From Paracoccus sp. N5 (GTDB lineage: Bacteria; Pseudomonadota; Alphaproteobacteria; Rhodobacterales; Rhodobacteraceae): a DNA stretch of 64,000 bases. How positions within the stretch are numbered: position 1 is the stretch's first letter; each line of letters starts with the position of its first letter. Of this stretch, positions 10,555 to 19,612 are shown in pieces. Both the position numbers and the translations under genes were made by a program. The notes beneath the pieces are model-generated. The model had not been told where the DNA came from. It saw only the letters and a list, made by a program, of their open reading frames with translations, and searched no databases. The stretch lies in NCBI RefSeq assembly GCF_000371965.1, contig NZ_AQUO01000003.1, forward strand, positions 221,488 to 285,487, given 5' to 3'.

Positions 10555-12066
10555 ATGCAGGAACTGGAACTCACCCCCGGCCGCAACTGCTGGCGGGTCG
10601 CCACGGCGCGCTGCTTTTCGGTCATCGTCGATGGCGCCGATTATTTCCGCGCCCTGCGTGAATCGCTGCTGAAGGCCCGGCGGCTGGTGATCCTGATCGG
10701 CTGGGACTTCGACTTCGAGATCGAGATGCTGCCCGGCGAAAGCGACGCCGACGGCGACGCGCCCGACGGGATGCCGAACCAGATCGGCCCCTTCCTCGAC
10801 GCGCTGGTGGACCGCCGCCCCGGGCTCGACATCTACCTGCTGAAATGGAGCGGCGGGGCGCTGATCGCGCCCGGCGGGCTGTTGCCGGCGGCGCGGATCA
10901 AGTTCCTGTCGCCCGAACAGATCCACCTGGCCTTCGACGGCCGCCACCCGATCGGCGCCTGCCACCACCAGAAGATCGTCGCCATCGACGATTCGCTGGC
11001 CTTCTGCGGCGGCATCGACGTGACCGACGGACGCTGGGACAGCCGCGACCATACGCCCGGCGACCCCTGCCGCCGGCTGCGCGACGGCGCGGTGGCCCAG
11101 CCCTGGCACGACGCCACCACCGTGCTTTCCGGCCCCGCCGCCGCCGCGCTCAGCCGGCTCGGCCGCGCCCGCTGGGCCCGCGCCAACGATGCCGAGATGG
11201 ACGAGGATTTCCGCCCCGGCGCCGACCTGTGGCCCGACAGCATCCCGGTCGGCTTCCACGACGTGCCCATCGCCATCGCCCGCACCCAGCCGCCGGAATC
11301 CGACAAGCCCAGCATCGCCGAGATCGAGCATCTCTATCTGGACAGCATCGCCGCGGCCCGCGATTGCATCTATCTGGAATCGCAGTATTTCGCCGCCGAC
11401 AGCATCACCCGCGCCATCGCCCGCCGCTTGGCCGAGCCCGGCGGCCCCGAGGTGGTCATCGTCAACCCCCGCGCCGCCCAGGGCATGGTCGAGGACGAGG
11501 CGATGCATGTCACCCGCAGCCGGATGATCCGCCAGCTGCGGGCGCTGGACCGGCACGACCGCTTTCGCATCCTCTACCCGGTGAATGCGGCGGGCGAGGA
11601 CATCTATGTCCATGCCAAGGTCTCGATCGTGGACGACCGGCTCTTGCGCGTCGGCTCCGGCAACATCGACCGCCGCTCGATGGGCTTCGACACCGAATGC
11701 GACGTGGCGCTGCTGGCCGAGGAGGCCGCCGACCGCCGCGCCGTGCGCGCGCTGCGCGACGGGCTGATCGCCGAGCACCTGGGCCGCGACCCGGCCGAGG
11801 TCGCGCGCCGCATCGATGACACCGGCAGCGTCATCGCCGCCATCCAGCACCTGAACCGCGCCACCGGCCGCCGTCTGCGCCCCATCCGCCCGCGCAAGGA
11901 AACCCTGCTCGGCAGCATCCTGGCCGACACCCGCTTCTTCGACCCGCGCTATCGCCGCAGCGCCCAGGCCCGGCTGGGCATCACCTCGCGCCATGTCATG
12001 CTGGGCGGGGCGGCGCTGGCGGCCGGGCTGTTCCTGTGGTCCAGGACAAGGCCGCGCCGGGACTAG
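10555..12066 (+). CDS. Phospholipase D family protein (two HKD motifs)
   Basis: The 503-residue protein carries two HxKx4D catalytic motifs: His138/Lys140/Asp145 in HQKIVAIDD and His353/Lys355/Asp360 in HAKVSIVDD, the latter followed by GSGNIDRRSMGFDTECD. The C-terminus has a short hydrophobic segment (MLGGAALAAGLFLW) and a basic tail, so it may be membrane-anchored. Such proteins hydrolyse phosphodiester bonds or transfer phosphatidyl groups; cardiolipin synthase-like activity and true phospholipase D cannot be told apart here. It follows lpdV after 74 bases but has no clear tie to branched-chain catabolism. Its end overlaps the convergent LysR gene by four bases. Confidence 0.85.
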   Translation: MQELELTPGRNCWRVATARCFSVIVDGADYFRALRESLLKARRLVILIGWDFDFEIEMLPGESDADGDAPDGMPNQIGPFLDALVDRRPGLDIYLLKWSGGALIAPGGLLPAARIKFLSPEQIHLAFDGRHPIGACHHQKIVAIDDSLAFCGGIDVTDGRWDSRDHTPGDPCRRLRDGAVAQPWHDATTVLSGPAAAALSRLGRARWARANDAEMDEDFRPGADLWPDSIPVGFHDVPIAIARTQPPESDKPSIAEIEHLYLDSIAAARDCIYLESQYFAADSITRAIARRLAEPGGPEVVIVNPRAAQGMVEDEAMHVTRSRMIRQLRALDRHDRFRILYPVNAAGEDIYVHAKVSIVDDRLLRVGSGNIDRRSMGFDTECDVALLAEEAADRRAVRALRDGLIAEHLGRDPAEVARRIDDTGSVIAAIQHLNRATGRRLRPIRPRKETLLGSILADTRFFDPRYRRSAQARLGITSRHVMLGGAALAAGLFLWSRTRPRRD

Positions 12067-12947
12067 CCGGCGTCGCGCTCGGCAAAGGCCCAGGCGCGGA
12101 ACGCCGCCGCATCCTCGGCCAGCGCCGGCGGCAGCGCCTCGGTGCAAAGCAGGTAATAGTCAAACTGGTCCAGCACCGCCTCGGCCGACAGCTGCACCAG
12201 CCGGCCCGAGTCGAGATCGTCGCGGATCATCGCCAGCGGGCACAGCGCCACCCCCTGCCCGGCCAGCGCGGCGGCGCGCAGCAGGTTGAAATCCTCGAAC
12301 AGCGGCCCGGGGTCCTGCGGGTCCAGCCCCGATCCCGCCTGCGCCAGCCATTCCGCCCAGCCCGAGCGGTCGGTGTCGTGCAACAGCCCCGCCGCCTTGA
12401 TCTCGGCCACCGTCGGCGCCGCGGGCAGCAGCTGCGGGCTGCACACCGGCACGCAGGCCCCCGACAGAAAGGCCAGCGTCTCGACCCCCGGCAGCTGCGG
12501 CGCCCGGTCGGCATAGACGAAGGCCAGGTGAGTCGCGCTGAAGTCGATCTCATGCCCGTGCATGGCATAGACCACGCGCAGCGCCACCTCGGGATGGCTT
12601 TCGCGGAACCGCGCCAGCCGCGGGATCAGCCAGCAGATCGCGACTGAGGGGATGGCCGCGATCACCAGCACCCGCTCCTGCCGCGCCTGGGCGATGCGGC
12701 GGCAGGCGGCGTCGATCTCGGCGAAGGACAGGCTCAGCGTCCGCGCAAGCTCTTGTCCTGCCGGCAGAATTCTCGGCCGCGCGCCGGAACGGTCGAACAG
12801 CGGCACCCGCAGGAAATCCTCCAGATGCCGGATCTGGTGGCTGACGGCCGACTGGGTGACGAACAGCGCATCCGCCGCCGCCTTGAAGCTTTTCAACCGC
12901 GCCGCCGCCTCGAAGGCCCGCAGCGCATTCAGCGGAGGCAGCGGCAT
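12063..12947 (-). CDS. LysR-family transcriptional regulator (GcvA-like)
   Basis: This 294-residue protein has the LysR winged helix at residues 1-65 (LPPLNALRAFEAAARLKSF, then LFVTQSAVSHQIRHLEDFLRVPLFDR) and a C-terminal effector domain. The N-terminal wording PLNALRAFEAAARLKSFKAAADALFVTQSAVS is that of the GcvA/AmpR branch. It is divergent from the creatinase gene with 112 bases between the starts and a T-N11-A palindrome in that gap, so it most likely controls creatinase expression (inference from the usual LysR arrangement). Confidence 0.88.
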   Translation of the reverse strand: MPLPPLNALRAFEAAARLKSFKAAADALFVTQSAVSHQIRHLEDFLRVPLFDRSGARPRILPAGQELARTLSLSFAEIDAACRRIAQARQERVLVIAAIPSVAICWLIPRLARFRESHPEVALRVVYAMHGHEIDFSATHLAFVYADRAPQLPGVETLAFLSGACVPVCSPQLLPAAPTVAEIKAAGLLHDTDRSGWAEWLAQAGSGLDPQDPGPLFEDFNLLRAAALAGQGVALCPLAMIRDDLDSGRLVQLSAEAVLDQFDYYLLCTEALPPALAEDAAAFRAWAFAERDAG

Positions 12948-12964
12948 CCCGGCCCCTTCCGGCT

Positions 12965-12977
12965 TGAGATTTTCTCA
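12965..12977. promoter_or_regulatory. Candidate LysR operator (T-N11-A palindrome)
   Basis: TGAGATTTTCTCA is a perfect 5-3-5 palindrome with the T-N11-A spacing of LysR boxes. It lies 17 bases before the LysR start and about 83 bases before the creatinase start. A TTGACA hexamer at 13001-13006 could be the -35 of the creatinase promoter. Confidence 0.5.
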
Positions 12978-13059
12978 CAGAAAGCATGAAAAACCGTCTT
13001 TTGACAAGACCGGCCCGCAACCCCGATCCTGCTGCCATCCCCAAGGACAGGAGACCCCG

Positions 13060-14289
13060 ATGACCACCCGCGAACGCCTGCAGAACTATGTCGGCAACGG
13101 CCGCAAGGCGCAGCCGACCTTCTCGGCCGCCGAGATGCAGCGCCGCCACGATGCCATCCGCGCCCATATGGCCCAGGCCGGCGTCGATGCGGCGCTGTTC
13201 ACCAGCTACCACAACATCAACTATTACGCCGATTTCCTGTATTGCCAGTTCGGCCGCCGCTACGGCTTCCTGATCGACCACGACCACGCCACCTCGATCA
13301 GCGCCGGCATCGACGGCGGCCAGCCCTGGCGCCGCACCTTCGGCAACAACCTGACCTATACCGACTGGCAAAAGGACAATTACTTCCACGCCATCCGCCA
13401 GATCGTGGGCGGCGCGAAACGCATCGGTATCGAATTCGACCATGTCAACATCGACCTGCTCGCCCTGCTGAAAGCGGAATTCCCCGGCGTCGAATTCGTC
13501 GACATCGCCGCCCCGGCCATGCGGCTGCGCATGGTGAAATCGGCCGAGGAAATCGCCCATATCACCAAGATGACCCGCATCGCCGACATCGGCGGCGCCG
13601 CCTGCGTCGAGGCCACCGCCGTCGGCACGCCCGAACACGAGGTCGCGCTGCATTCCACCGCCACCATGGTGCGCGAGATCGCCAAGACCTGGCCCGATGC
13701 CGAGCTTCTGGACACCTGGACCTGGTTCCAGTCCGGCATCAACACCGACGGCGCGCACAACCCGGTCACCTCGCGCAAGATCGAGGCCGGCGACATCCTG
13801 TCCCTGAACTGCTTCCCGATGGTCGCGGGCTATTACGTCGCGCTGGAGCGCACGCTTTTCGCCGAACATGCCAGCGACGAACACCTGCGGCTGTGGGAAA
13901 TCAACTGCAAGGTCCATGACCGCGGCAAGGAGCTGCTGGTGCCCGGCGCGAAATGCGCCGACATCGCCGCCGAGCTGAACGAGATCTATGCCGCCGAAAA
14001 CCTGCTGCAATACCGCAGCTTCGGCTATGGCCACAGCTTCGGCGTGCTCTGCCACTATTACGGCCGCGAGGCCGGGCTGGAGCTGCGCGAGGACTGCGAC
14101 ACCGTGCTGGAACCCGGCATGGTCGTGTCGATGGAGCCGATGATCACCATCCCCGACCACCTGCCCGGCGCCGGCGGCTACCGCGAACACGACATCCTGG
14201 TGATCGAGGAGACCGGCAACCGCAACATCACCGGCTTCCCCTACGGCCCCGAACATCTGATCGTCCGGGGCAAGGCCAAGGCAGCCTGA
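13060..14289 (+). CDS. Creatinase (creatine amidinohydrolase)
   Basis: The 409-residue protein resembles Pseudomonas creatinase over its whole length, including FTSYHNINYYADFLYC, SANI/SAGIDGGQPWRRT, LMDTWTWFQSGINTDGAHNPVT-type sequence and YRTFGYGHSFG-type sequence. It has the pita-bread fold of the M24 family but hydrolyses creatine to sarcosine and urea. The His in DGAHNPV is residue 233, matching the catalytic His232 of the Pseudomonas enzyme. The start is the ATG after ACAGGAGACC; upstream in-frame codons run into the divergent LysR gene. The sarcosine product is a methylated amino acid whose C1 unit would feed the same H4F pool as the amine pathway further right. Two hairpins follow the gene. 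Confidence 0.92.
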   Translation: MTTRERLQNYVGNGRKAQPTFSAAEMQRRHDAIRAHMAQAGVDAALFTSYHNINYYADFLYCQFGRRYGFLIDHDHATSISAGIDGGQPWRRTFGNNLTYTDWQKDNYFHAIRQIVGGAKRIGIEFDHVNIDLLALLKAEFPGVEFVDIAAPAMRLRMVKSAEEIAHITKMTRIADIGGAACVEATAVGTPEHEVALHSTATMVREIAKTWPDAELLDTWTWFQSGINTDGAHNPVTSRKIEAGDILSLNCFPMVAGYYVALERTLFAEHASDEHLRLWEINCKVHDRGKELLVPGAKCADIAAELNEIYAAENLLQYRSFGYGHSFGVLCHYYGREAGLELREDCDTVLEPGMVVSMEPMITIPDHLPGAGGYREHDILVIEETGNRNITGFPYGPEHLIVRGKAKAA

Positions 14290-14295
14290 TCCAGG

Positions 14296-14349
14296 GACCG
14301 GCGGGGCCAGAAGCTCCGCCGGTCTTCGCTTTTGCCAGCAGGCAAAAGC
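14296..14349 (+). terminator. Tandem hairpins after creatinase
   Basis: A perfect 9-bp stem (GACCGGCGG at 14296-14304 with CCGCCGGTC at 14316-14324) is followed by TTCGCTTTT. A second perfect 9-bp stem overlaps the T-rich part (GCTTTTGCC at 14328-14336 with GGCAAAAGC at 14341-14349, loop AGCA). This fits a rho-independent terminator separating creatinase from the MFS gene. Confidence 0.65.
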
Positions 14350-14421
14350 CGTCCGGCCGACCGGGAAGGTCGCGCCGTCGACGATGATCGTCACCATCAT
14401 CGGTTCCCATGGGAGGAGACC

Positions 14422-15750
14422 ATGACCGCTATGACCATCCCCGCCGCTGCGGGCCCGAACGGCGTGTCCGACGCCCAGGCAAGCCCGGCCGTCCTGCGCA
14501 AGGTTCTGACCGCCAGTTTCATCGGCAATTTCGTCGAATGGTTCGACTATGCCTCCTATGGCTATTTCGCCACCGTGATCGCCGCGGTCTTCTTCCCCGA
14601 GATCGCGCCGCAGGCCGCGCTGCTCGCGACCTTCGCGGTCTTCGCGATCTCCTTCGTCATCCGCCCGATCGGCGGCATCGTCTGGGGCAGCATTGGCGAC
14701 CGCATCGGCCGCAAGACCGCGCTCTCCTGGTCGATCCTCATCATGTCCGGGGCAACGACCGTCATCGCGCTTTTGCCGTCCTATCACCAGATCGGCATGC
14801 TGGCGCCGGTGCTGCTGCTGATCGTGCGCATGGTGCAGGGCTTTTCCGCCTCGGGCGAATATGCCGGGGCGACCTCGTTCCTGGCCGAATATGCACCGCC
14901 CGCGAAACGCGGCTTCTACACCAGCATGGTTCCCGCCAGCACGGCCGCCGGGCTGCTGGCCGGATCGCTGATGTCGGCGCTGTTGTTTTCGCAGCTCGAG
15001 ACCGCGCAGCTGCATGGCTGGGGCTGGCGGCTGCCGTTCCTGCTGGCCTTCCCGCTGGGCCTGGTCGGGCTCTATATCCGGCTGAAGCTCGAGGACACGC
15101 CGAAGTTCCGCGAGCTGGAAGCGAAACACCATGTCGAAACGACGCCGGTCAAGGAACTCTTCACCACCTATCGCAGGCCGATCATCCGCGCCTTTGCCGT
15201 CACCTGCCTGAACGCCGTCGGCTTCTATCTGATCCTCAGCTACATGCCGACCTATCTCATCACCGAGATGGGCATGGAGGAAAGCGCCTCGTTCCTGGCC
15301 AACAGCATCGCGCTCTTTGCCTATATCTTCCTGATCTTCCTGATGGGCATCCTGTCGGACCGCTTCGGGCGCAAGACGGCGCTGATCGCGGCCTCGGTGC
15401 TGTTCATCGTCCTGACCGTGCCGCTGTTCGGCATGCTGGATGGCGCCAGCTTCGCGATGATCGTGCTGATCCAGGTGATTTTCGGCGCGCTGCTGACCGT
15501 CAACGACGGCACGCTGCCCTGCTTCCTGACCGAGATCTTTCCGACCCGGGTGCGCTATTCCGGCTTTGCCTTCAGCTTCAACACCGCCAATGCGCTGTTC
15601 GGCGGCACGGCGCCCTTCGTCGCCACCTGGCTGATCGCGGCCACCGGCAGCAAGACCGCCCCGGCCTGGTATCTGGTCGCAGCCGCCGTCGTGGCGCTGG
15701 TCGCCATGCTGGCCGCGCGCGAGACCGCCGGCAAGCCGCTGCGCGACTGA
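14422..15750 (+). CDS. MFS transporter, metabolite:H+ symporter (MHS/ProP-like) type
   Basis: The ATG at 14422 follows GGGAGGAGACC and gives 442 residues with 12 predicted membrane segments. It has the MHS start FIGNFVEWFDYASYGYFA and two copies of the MFS motif (GDRIGRKTAL in the first half and SDRFGRKTAL in the second). Relatives such as ProP, KgtP and ShiA import small organic solutes with protons. Lying between creatinase and the ureohydrolase, it is a plausible importer of creatine or another guanidino compound (inference from position only). Confidence 0.88.
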   Translation: MTAMTIPAAAGPNGVSDAQASPAVLRKVLTASFIGNFVEWFDYASYGYFATVIAAVFFPEIAPQAALLATFAVFAISFVIRPIGGIVWGSIGDRIGRKTALSWSILIMSGATTVIALLPSYHQIGMLAPVLLLIVRMVQGFSASGEYAGATSFLAEYAPPAKRGFYTSMVPASTAAGLLAGSLMSALLFSQLETAQLHGWGWRLPFLLAFPLGLVGLYIRLKLEDTPKFRELEAKHHVETTPVKELFTTYRRPIIRAFAVTCLNAVGFYLILSYMPTYLITEMGMEESASFLANSIALFAYIFLIFLMGILSDRFGRKTALIAASVLFIVLTVPLFGMLDGASFAMIVLIQVIFGALLTVNDGTLPCFLTEIFPTRVRYSGFAFSFNTANALFGGTAPFVATWLIAATGSKTAPAWYLVAAAVVALVAMLAARETAGKPLRD

Positions 15751-15821
15751 CGCACCACGGACGCTTGCCCCGACGCGGGCAGGCGTCCTAGGCTGGGCCG
15801 GCAGCCACAGCCGAGGCCCCC

Positions 15822-16772
15822 ATGCCCTTCCACGAACCCGTCGATGCCGCCCTTGTCCCGCGTTTCGCGGGACATGCGACCTTCATGCGCCTGCCCGCGC
15901 TCAGCGACCCGACCGGGCTCGACGTGGCGATCCTCGGCATCCCCTGGGACGGCGGCACCACCAACCGCCCCGGCGCCCGCCACGGCCCGCGCGAGGTGCG
16001 CAACCAGTCCAGCCTGATGCGCCGCGTGCATCACGTCAGCGGCACCGCGCCCTATGAGCGGCTGCGGGTGGCCGACCTGGGCGACCTGGCCGTGCAGCCC
16101 ATCGACCTGATGGCGGCGCTGGCGCAGATCGAATCCGGCATCGCGGCGGTCTGCGCGGCCGGAGCCCGCCCGCTCTCGGTCGGCGGCGACCACCTGACCA
16201 CGCTGCCGGTGCTGCGCGCCATCCACAAGGCCGCCCCCACGCGCGGCCCGCTGGGGCTGGTGCAGTTCGACGCCCATTCCGACACCAACGACAGCTATTT
16301 CGGCGGCAACCGCTATACCCACGGCACCCCCTTCCGCCGCGCGATCGAGGAAGGCATCCTCGACCCCCGCCGCATGGTGCAGATCGGCATCCGCGGCTCG
16401 GTCTATGCCGCGGACGAACACCAATGGGCGCAGGACCAGGGCATCCGCATCATCTATATCGAGGAATTCGCCCGCCGCGGCGCCGACCAGATCAGTGCCG
16501 AGATCCGCATGCTGATGGGCGATGCGCCCTGCTACGTCACCTTCGACATCGACAGCATCGACCCCGCCATGGCCCCCGGCACCGGCACGCCCGAGATCGG
16601 CGGGTTGACCACGCGCGAGGCGCAGGCGCTGGTGCGCGGCCTCTCCGGGCTCAACATCCTCGGCGCCGACGTGGTCGAGGTCTCGCCGCCCTTCGACGTC
16701 GGCGGCATCACCGCGCTGACCGGCGCGACGATGCTGTTCGAGCTGCTCTGCGTGCTGGCCGAGACCCGCTAG
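15822..16772 (+). CDS. Agmatinase-family ureohydrolase
   Basis: This 316-residue protein has the complete binuclear manganese site of the arginase/agmatinase family: His124 in GGDHLTTLPV, Asp150/His152/Asp154 in FDAHSDTN, and Asp242/Asp244 in TFDIDSIDPAMAPGTGTPE. It releases urea from a guanidino substrate. The length and the GTPEIGGLTTREA loop fit agmatinase, guanidinobutyrase or guanidinopropionase. The upstream creatinase and MFS transporter favour a guanidino acid related to creatine, such as guanidinoacetate, over agmatine (inference). It ends two bases from the convergent ABC substrate-binding gene. Confidence 0.87.
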   Translation: MPFHEPVDAALVPRFAGHATFMRLPALSDPTGLDVAILGIPWDGGTTNRPGARHGPREVRNQSSLMRRVHHVSGTAPYERLRVADLGDLAVQPIDLMAALAQIESGIAAVCAAGARPLSVGGDHLTTLPVLRAIHKAAPTRGPLGLVQFDAHSDTNDSYFGGNRYTHGTPFRRAIEEGILDPRRMVQIGIRGSVYAADEHQWAQDQGIRIIYIEEFARRGADQISAEIRMLMGDAPCYVTFDIDSIDPAMAPGTGTPEIGGLTTREAQALVRGLSGLNILGADVVEVSPPFDVGGITALTGATMLFELLCVLAETR

Positions 16773-16774
16773 CC

Positions 16775-17755
16775 TTACTGCAAGGCCTTGTCGGTGATCT
16801 CCAGCGTATAGGCCCCCTCGGGCGCCTTCGAGATCACCGGGTCCGAGCCGCCGCCCAGCAGCACCTTGACCGTGCGGTCGTAATCCGCCGGATCCAGCGC
16901 GCCGTTGGAGCCGGCCGTCAGCTTGGCGATCTCGCCCATCATGCGGGCCTGCACCTCCAGCGTCTGCGCGCCGGTCTCGTCATTGTCGATGACGATCTGC
17001 GCCGCCTCGTCGGGATGCGCCTCGGCATATTTCCAGCCCTTCATCGAGGCGCGGACGAATTTCTCCATCTTCGCGACGAATTCGGGATCCTTCAGCTTGT
17101 CCTCCATGACGTAAAGCCCGTCCTCCAGCGTGGCGACACCCTCGTCCTCGTATTTGAAGGTCACCAGATCCTCGGGCTTCAGCCCGGCATCGATCACCTG
17201 CCAATATTCGTTATAGGTCATGGTCGAAATGCAGGCCGCCTGCTTTTGCAGCAGCGGATCGACGTTGAAGCCCTGCTTCAGTACCGTCACCCCCTCGGGC
17301 GAGCCGTCGGTCGGGATCTTCAGCGTCGCCATCCAGCTGAGGAACGGATATTCGTTGCCGCCGAACCAGACCCCCAGCGTCTTGCCGCGGAAATCCTCGG
17401 GGCCGGTGATGCCGCTTTCCTTCAGGCAGGTCAGCATCATCCCCGAGCTCTTGAACGGCTGGGCGATATTGACCAGCGCCAGCCCCTTTTCCCGCGCGGC
17501 CAGCGCCGACGGCATCCAGTCCACCGTCACGTCGGCGCCGCCTCCGGCCATGACCTGGGTGGGCGAGATGTCGGGCCCGCCGGGCATGACGTCGACCTCC
17601 AGCCCCTCCTCCTCATAGAAACCCTTGTCCTTGGCGACGTAATAGCCGGCGAACTGGGCCTGCGTGACCCATTTCAGCTGCAGCTTCACCTCTTCCGCCT
17701 GTGCCGCCCCCACCGCGAGGGCTGCCAGAGCGGCTCCGATCAGAAATCTGTTCAT
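16775..17755 (-). CDS. ABC transporter substrate-binding protein, NMT1/THI5-like
   Basis: The 326-residue periplasmic protein has a signal peptide (MNRFLIGAALAALAVGAAQA, cut after AQA) and the NMT1 start EEVKLQLKWVTQAQFAGYYVAKDKGFYEEEGL. ATG at 17755 is preferred over GTG at 17767 because GGAGACGGG directly precedes it. Members of this group bind thiamine pyrimidines, riboflavin or pyrimidine bases. As the last gene of the operon that holds dihydropyrimidinase and the carbamoyl amidase, it probably binds uracil, thymine or a dihydropyrimidine (inference). It is 58 bases after the second permease gene. Confidence 0.88.
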   Translation of the reverse strand: MNRFLIGAALAALAVGAAQAEEVKLQLKWVTQAQFAGYYVAKDKGFYEEEGLEVDVMPGGPDISPTQVMAGGGADVTVDWMPSALAAREKGLALVNIAQPFKSSGMMLTCLKESGITGPEDFRGKTLGVWFGGNEYPFLSWMATLKIPTDGSPEGVTVLKQGFNVDPLLQKQAACISTMTYNEYWQVIDAGLKPEDLVTFKYEDEGVATLEDGLYVMEDKLKDPEFVAKMEKFVRASMKGWKYAEAHPDEAAQIVIDNDETGAQTLEVQARMMGEIAKLTAGSNGALDPADYDRTVKVLLGGGSDPVISKAPEGAYTLEITDKALQ

Positions 17756-17813
17756 TCCCGTCTCCACTGTTGGTTGCCGGTTTTGTCCGGACTGGTTGAA
17801 ATGCCGGTTGAAA

Positions 17814-18662
17814 TCATCGCCCCCGCTGCGAAGGGTGCCAGAAGGTGACCGCCTTTTCGGCCAGCGTCATCAGGCCGAAGAAGCCGCTGCCGGCCAGCGC
17901 CGCCACCGCGATCTCGGCCCAGACCAGCGGCAGGTCCAGCTGCCCCACGGCGGTCGCGATGCGGAAGCCCATGCCCCGCGTGGGCGAGCCGAAGAACTCG
18001 GCCACGATGGCGCCGATCAGCGCCAAGGTGGTGGCGATCTTCAAGCCGTTGAACAGGAACGGCATGGCGGCCGGCAGGCGCAGCTTCAACAGCGTGTCGC
18101 GATAGCTCGCGGAATAGGTCCGCATCAGGTCGCGTTGCAGCGGATCGGTGGCCGCCAGCCCCGCGACCATGTTCACCAGCACCGGGAAGAACACCATGAC
18201 CACGACCACGGCGGCCTTGGACTGCCAGTCGAAGCCGAACCACATCACCAGGATCGGCGCGATGCCGACGATGGGCAGCGCGGCGACGAAATTGCCGACC
18301 GGCAGCAGCCCCCTTTGCAGGAAGGGAAAGCGGTCCACCGCGATGGCGGTCAGCACGGCGGCGCCGCAGCCGATGACATAGCCCGACAGCGCCCCCTTCA
18401 GGATGGTCTGGCTGAAATCGCCCCAAAGCAGCGGCAGGCTGCCGGCAAGGCGCGCCGCGATGTCGGTCGGCGCCGGCAGGATCACCGGGCTGACCGCCAG
18501 CCCGCGCACCAGCCCCTGCCACAGCACCAGCAGCGTGACGCCGAAGAGCGTCGGCACAAAGACCCGCGCCCATCGCGCCGCGCCATGCCGGTTCGCGACC
18601 TGCACGTTCAGCGCCATGGCCGCGATCCAGAAGCCGATGGCGGCCCAGCCCTGCCAGCTCAT
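17814..18662 (-). CDS. ABC transporter permease (SsuC/ThiX type), second copy in operon
   Basis: The 282-residue inner-membrane protein has about six to seven hydrophobic segments. The binding-protein-dependent transport signature is seen in EFFGSPTRGMGFRIATAVGQLDLPLVWAEI and the ATPase-contacting loop in TYSASYRDTLLKLRLPAAMPFLFNGLKI. It overlaps the first permease by four bases (ATGA), so the two are translationally coupled and likely form a heterodimeric channel with the ATPase encoded upstream. Confidence 0.88.
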   Translation of the reverse strand: MSWQGWAAIGFWIAAMALNVQVANRHGAARWARVFVPTLFGVTLLVLWQGLVRGLAVSPVILPAPTDIAARLAGSLPLLWGDFSQTILKGALSGYVIGCGAAVLTAIAVDRFPFLQRGLLPVGNFVAALPIVGIAPILVMWFGFDWQSKAAVVVVMVFFPVLVNMVAGLAATDPLQRDLMRTYSASYRDTLLKLRLPAAMPFLFNGLKIATTLALIGAIVAEFFGSPTRGMGFRIATAVGQLDLPLVWAEIAVAALAGSGFFGLMTLAEKAVTFWHPSQRGR

Positions 18663-19522
18663 CGCGAAAACCCCATGCGGCTCAACGTCACCCGCTCGAC
18701 CGCGCCGATCAGCATGACCAGCACCGCGGCCAGGATGGCGGCGGCGAACAGCGCCGCCCAGATCTGCACGGTCTGGCCGTAATAGCTGCCCGACAGCAGC
18801 CGCGCGCCCAGCCCCGCCGTCGCCCCCGCCGGCAGTTCCGCGACGATGGTCCCGACCAGCGCCGCCGCGATCCCGACCTTCAGCGAGGCGAACAGATAGG
18901 GCACCGAGGACGGCAGCCGCAGCATCCGCAAGGTCTGCCCCTGCGAGGCACTATAGGTCCGCAGCAGGTCCAGCTGCATCCCGTCCGGCGCCCGCAAGCC
19001 CTTGACCATGCCGACCAGCACCGGGAAGAAGCTCAGATAGGCGGCGATCAGCGCCTTGGGCAGCAAGCCCTTGATCCCGAGCGAGGCCAGCACCACGATC
19101 ACCATCGGCGCGATCGCCAGGATCGGGATGGTCTGCGAGGCGATGGCCCAGGGCATCACGCTCATGTCCATCGCCCGGCTGTGCACGATGCCGATGGCCA
19201 GCAAAAGCCCCGCCGCCGTCCCCAGCGCGAACCCGGCCAGCGTCGCCGACAGCGTCACCCCGGCATGCCAGATCAGGCTGCGCTTCGAGGTGATCTTCTG
19301 CCCGGCCACGCCGTCCCACAGCCCCTTGGCGACCTGATGCGGCGCCGGCAGCACCGGCCGGTCCTGCACCATGGTCTCGCGCAGCATCTGGCCGAAGCCG
19401 ATCTCGCTGCCCGCCCGCGCCGCCTGGTCCAGCACCCAGGCCCGGTTCAGCATGACTGCCGCAGCGTACCAGATCACCAGGATCGCCAGCAGCACGGTCA
19501 GGACCGGCAGGACGCGGCTCAT
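18659..19522 (-). CDS. ABC transporter permease (SsuC/ThiX type), first copy in operon
   Basis: The 287-residue protein starts with a membrane anchor (VLPVLTVLLAILVIWYAAAVML), has a periplasmic loop of about 80 residues, then the permease core with RTYSASQGQTLRMLRLPSSVPYLFASLKVGIAAALVGTIVAELP, the EAA loop pairing with the ABC ATPase. It is a paralogue of the next gene, with the same TYSAS-x-x-T-L-x-x-LRLP wording. It probably forms the membrane channel for the pyrimidine transporter. Confidence 0.88.
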   Translation of the reverse strand: MSRVLPVLTVLLAILVIWYAAAVMLNRAWVLDQAARAGSEIGFGQMLRETMVQDRPVLPAPHQVAKGLWDGVAGQKITSKRSLIWHAGVTLSATLAGFALGTAAGLLLAIGIVHSRAMDMSVMPWAIASQTIPILAIAPMVIVVLASLGIKGLLPKALIAAYLSFFPVLVGMVKGLRAPDGMQLDLLRTYSASQGQTLRMLRLPSSVPYLFASLKVGIAAALVGTIVAELPAGATAGLGARLLSGSYYGQTVQIWAALFAAAILAAVLVMLIGAVERVTLSRMGFSR

Positions 19523-19552
19523 GTCGCAATCCTTCCGCGAACGGCGCCAAAC

Positions 19553-19607
19553 GGTGCATCCCCGGTGTACGCGCGGTGTACGCCCCGTGCATCTCCGGTG
19601 CGGACCG
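19553..19607. repeat. Five tandem degenerate 11-bp repeats inside the pyrimidine operon
   Basis: In the 90-base gap between the ATPase stop and the first permease start, five units follow one another every 11 bases: GGTGCATCCCC, GGTGTACGCGC, GGTGTACGCCC, CGTGCATCTCC and GGTGCGGACCG. The common core is GGTGYAYSYCC. Function unknown; a helically phased protein-binding array is one reading, a simple expansion another. Confidence 0.6.
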
Positions 19608-19612
19608 CAGCC

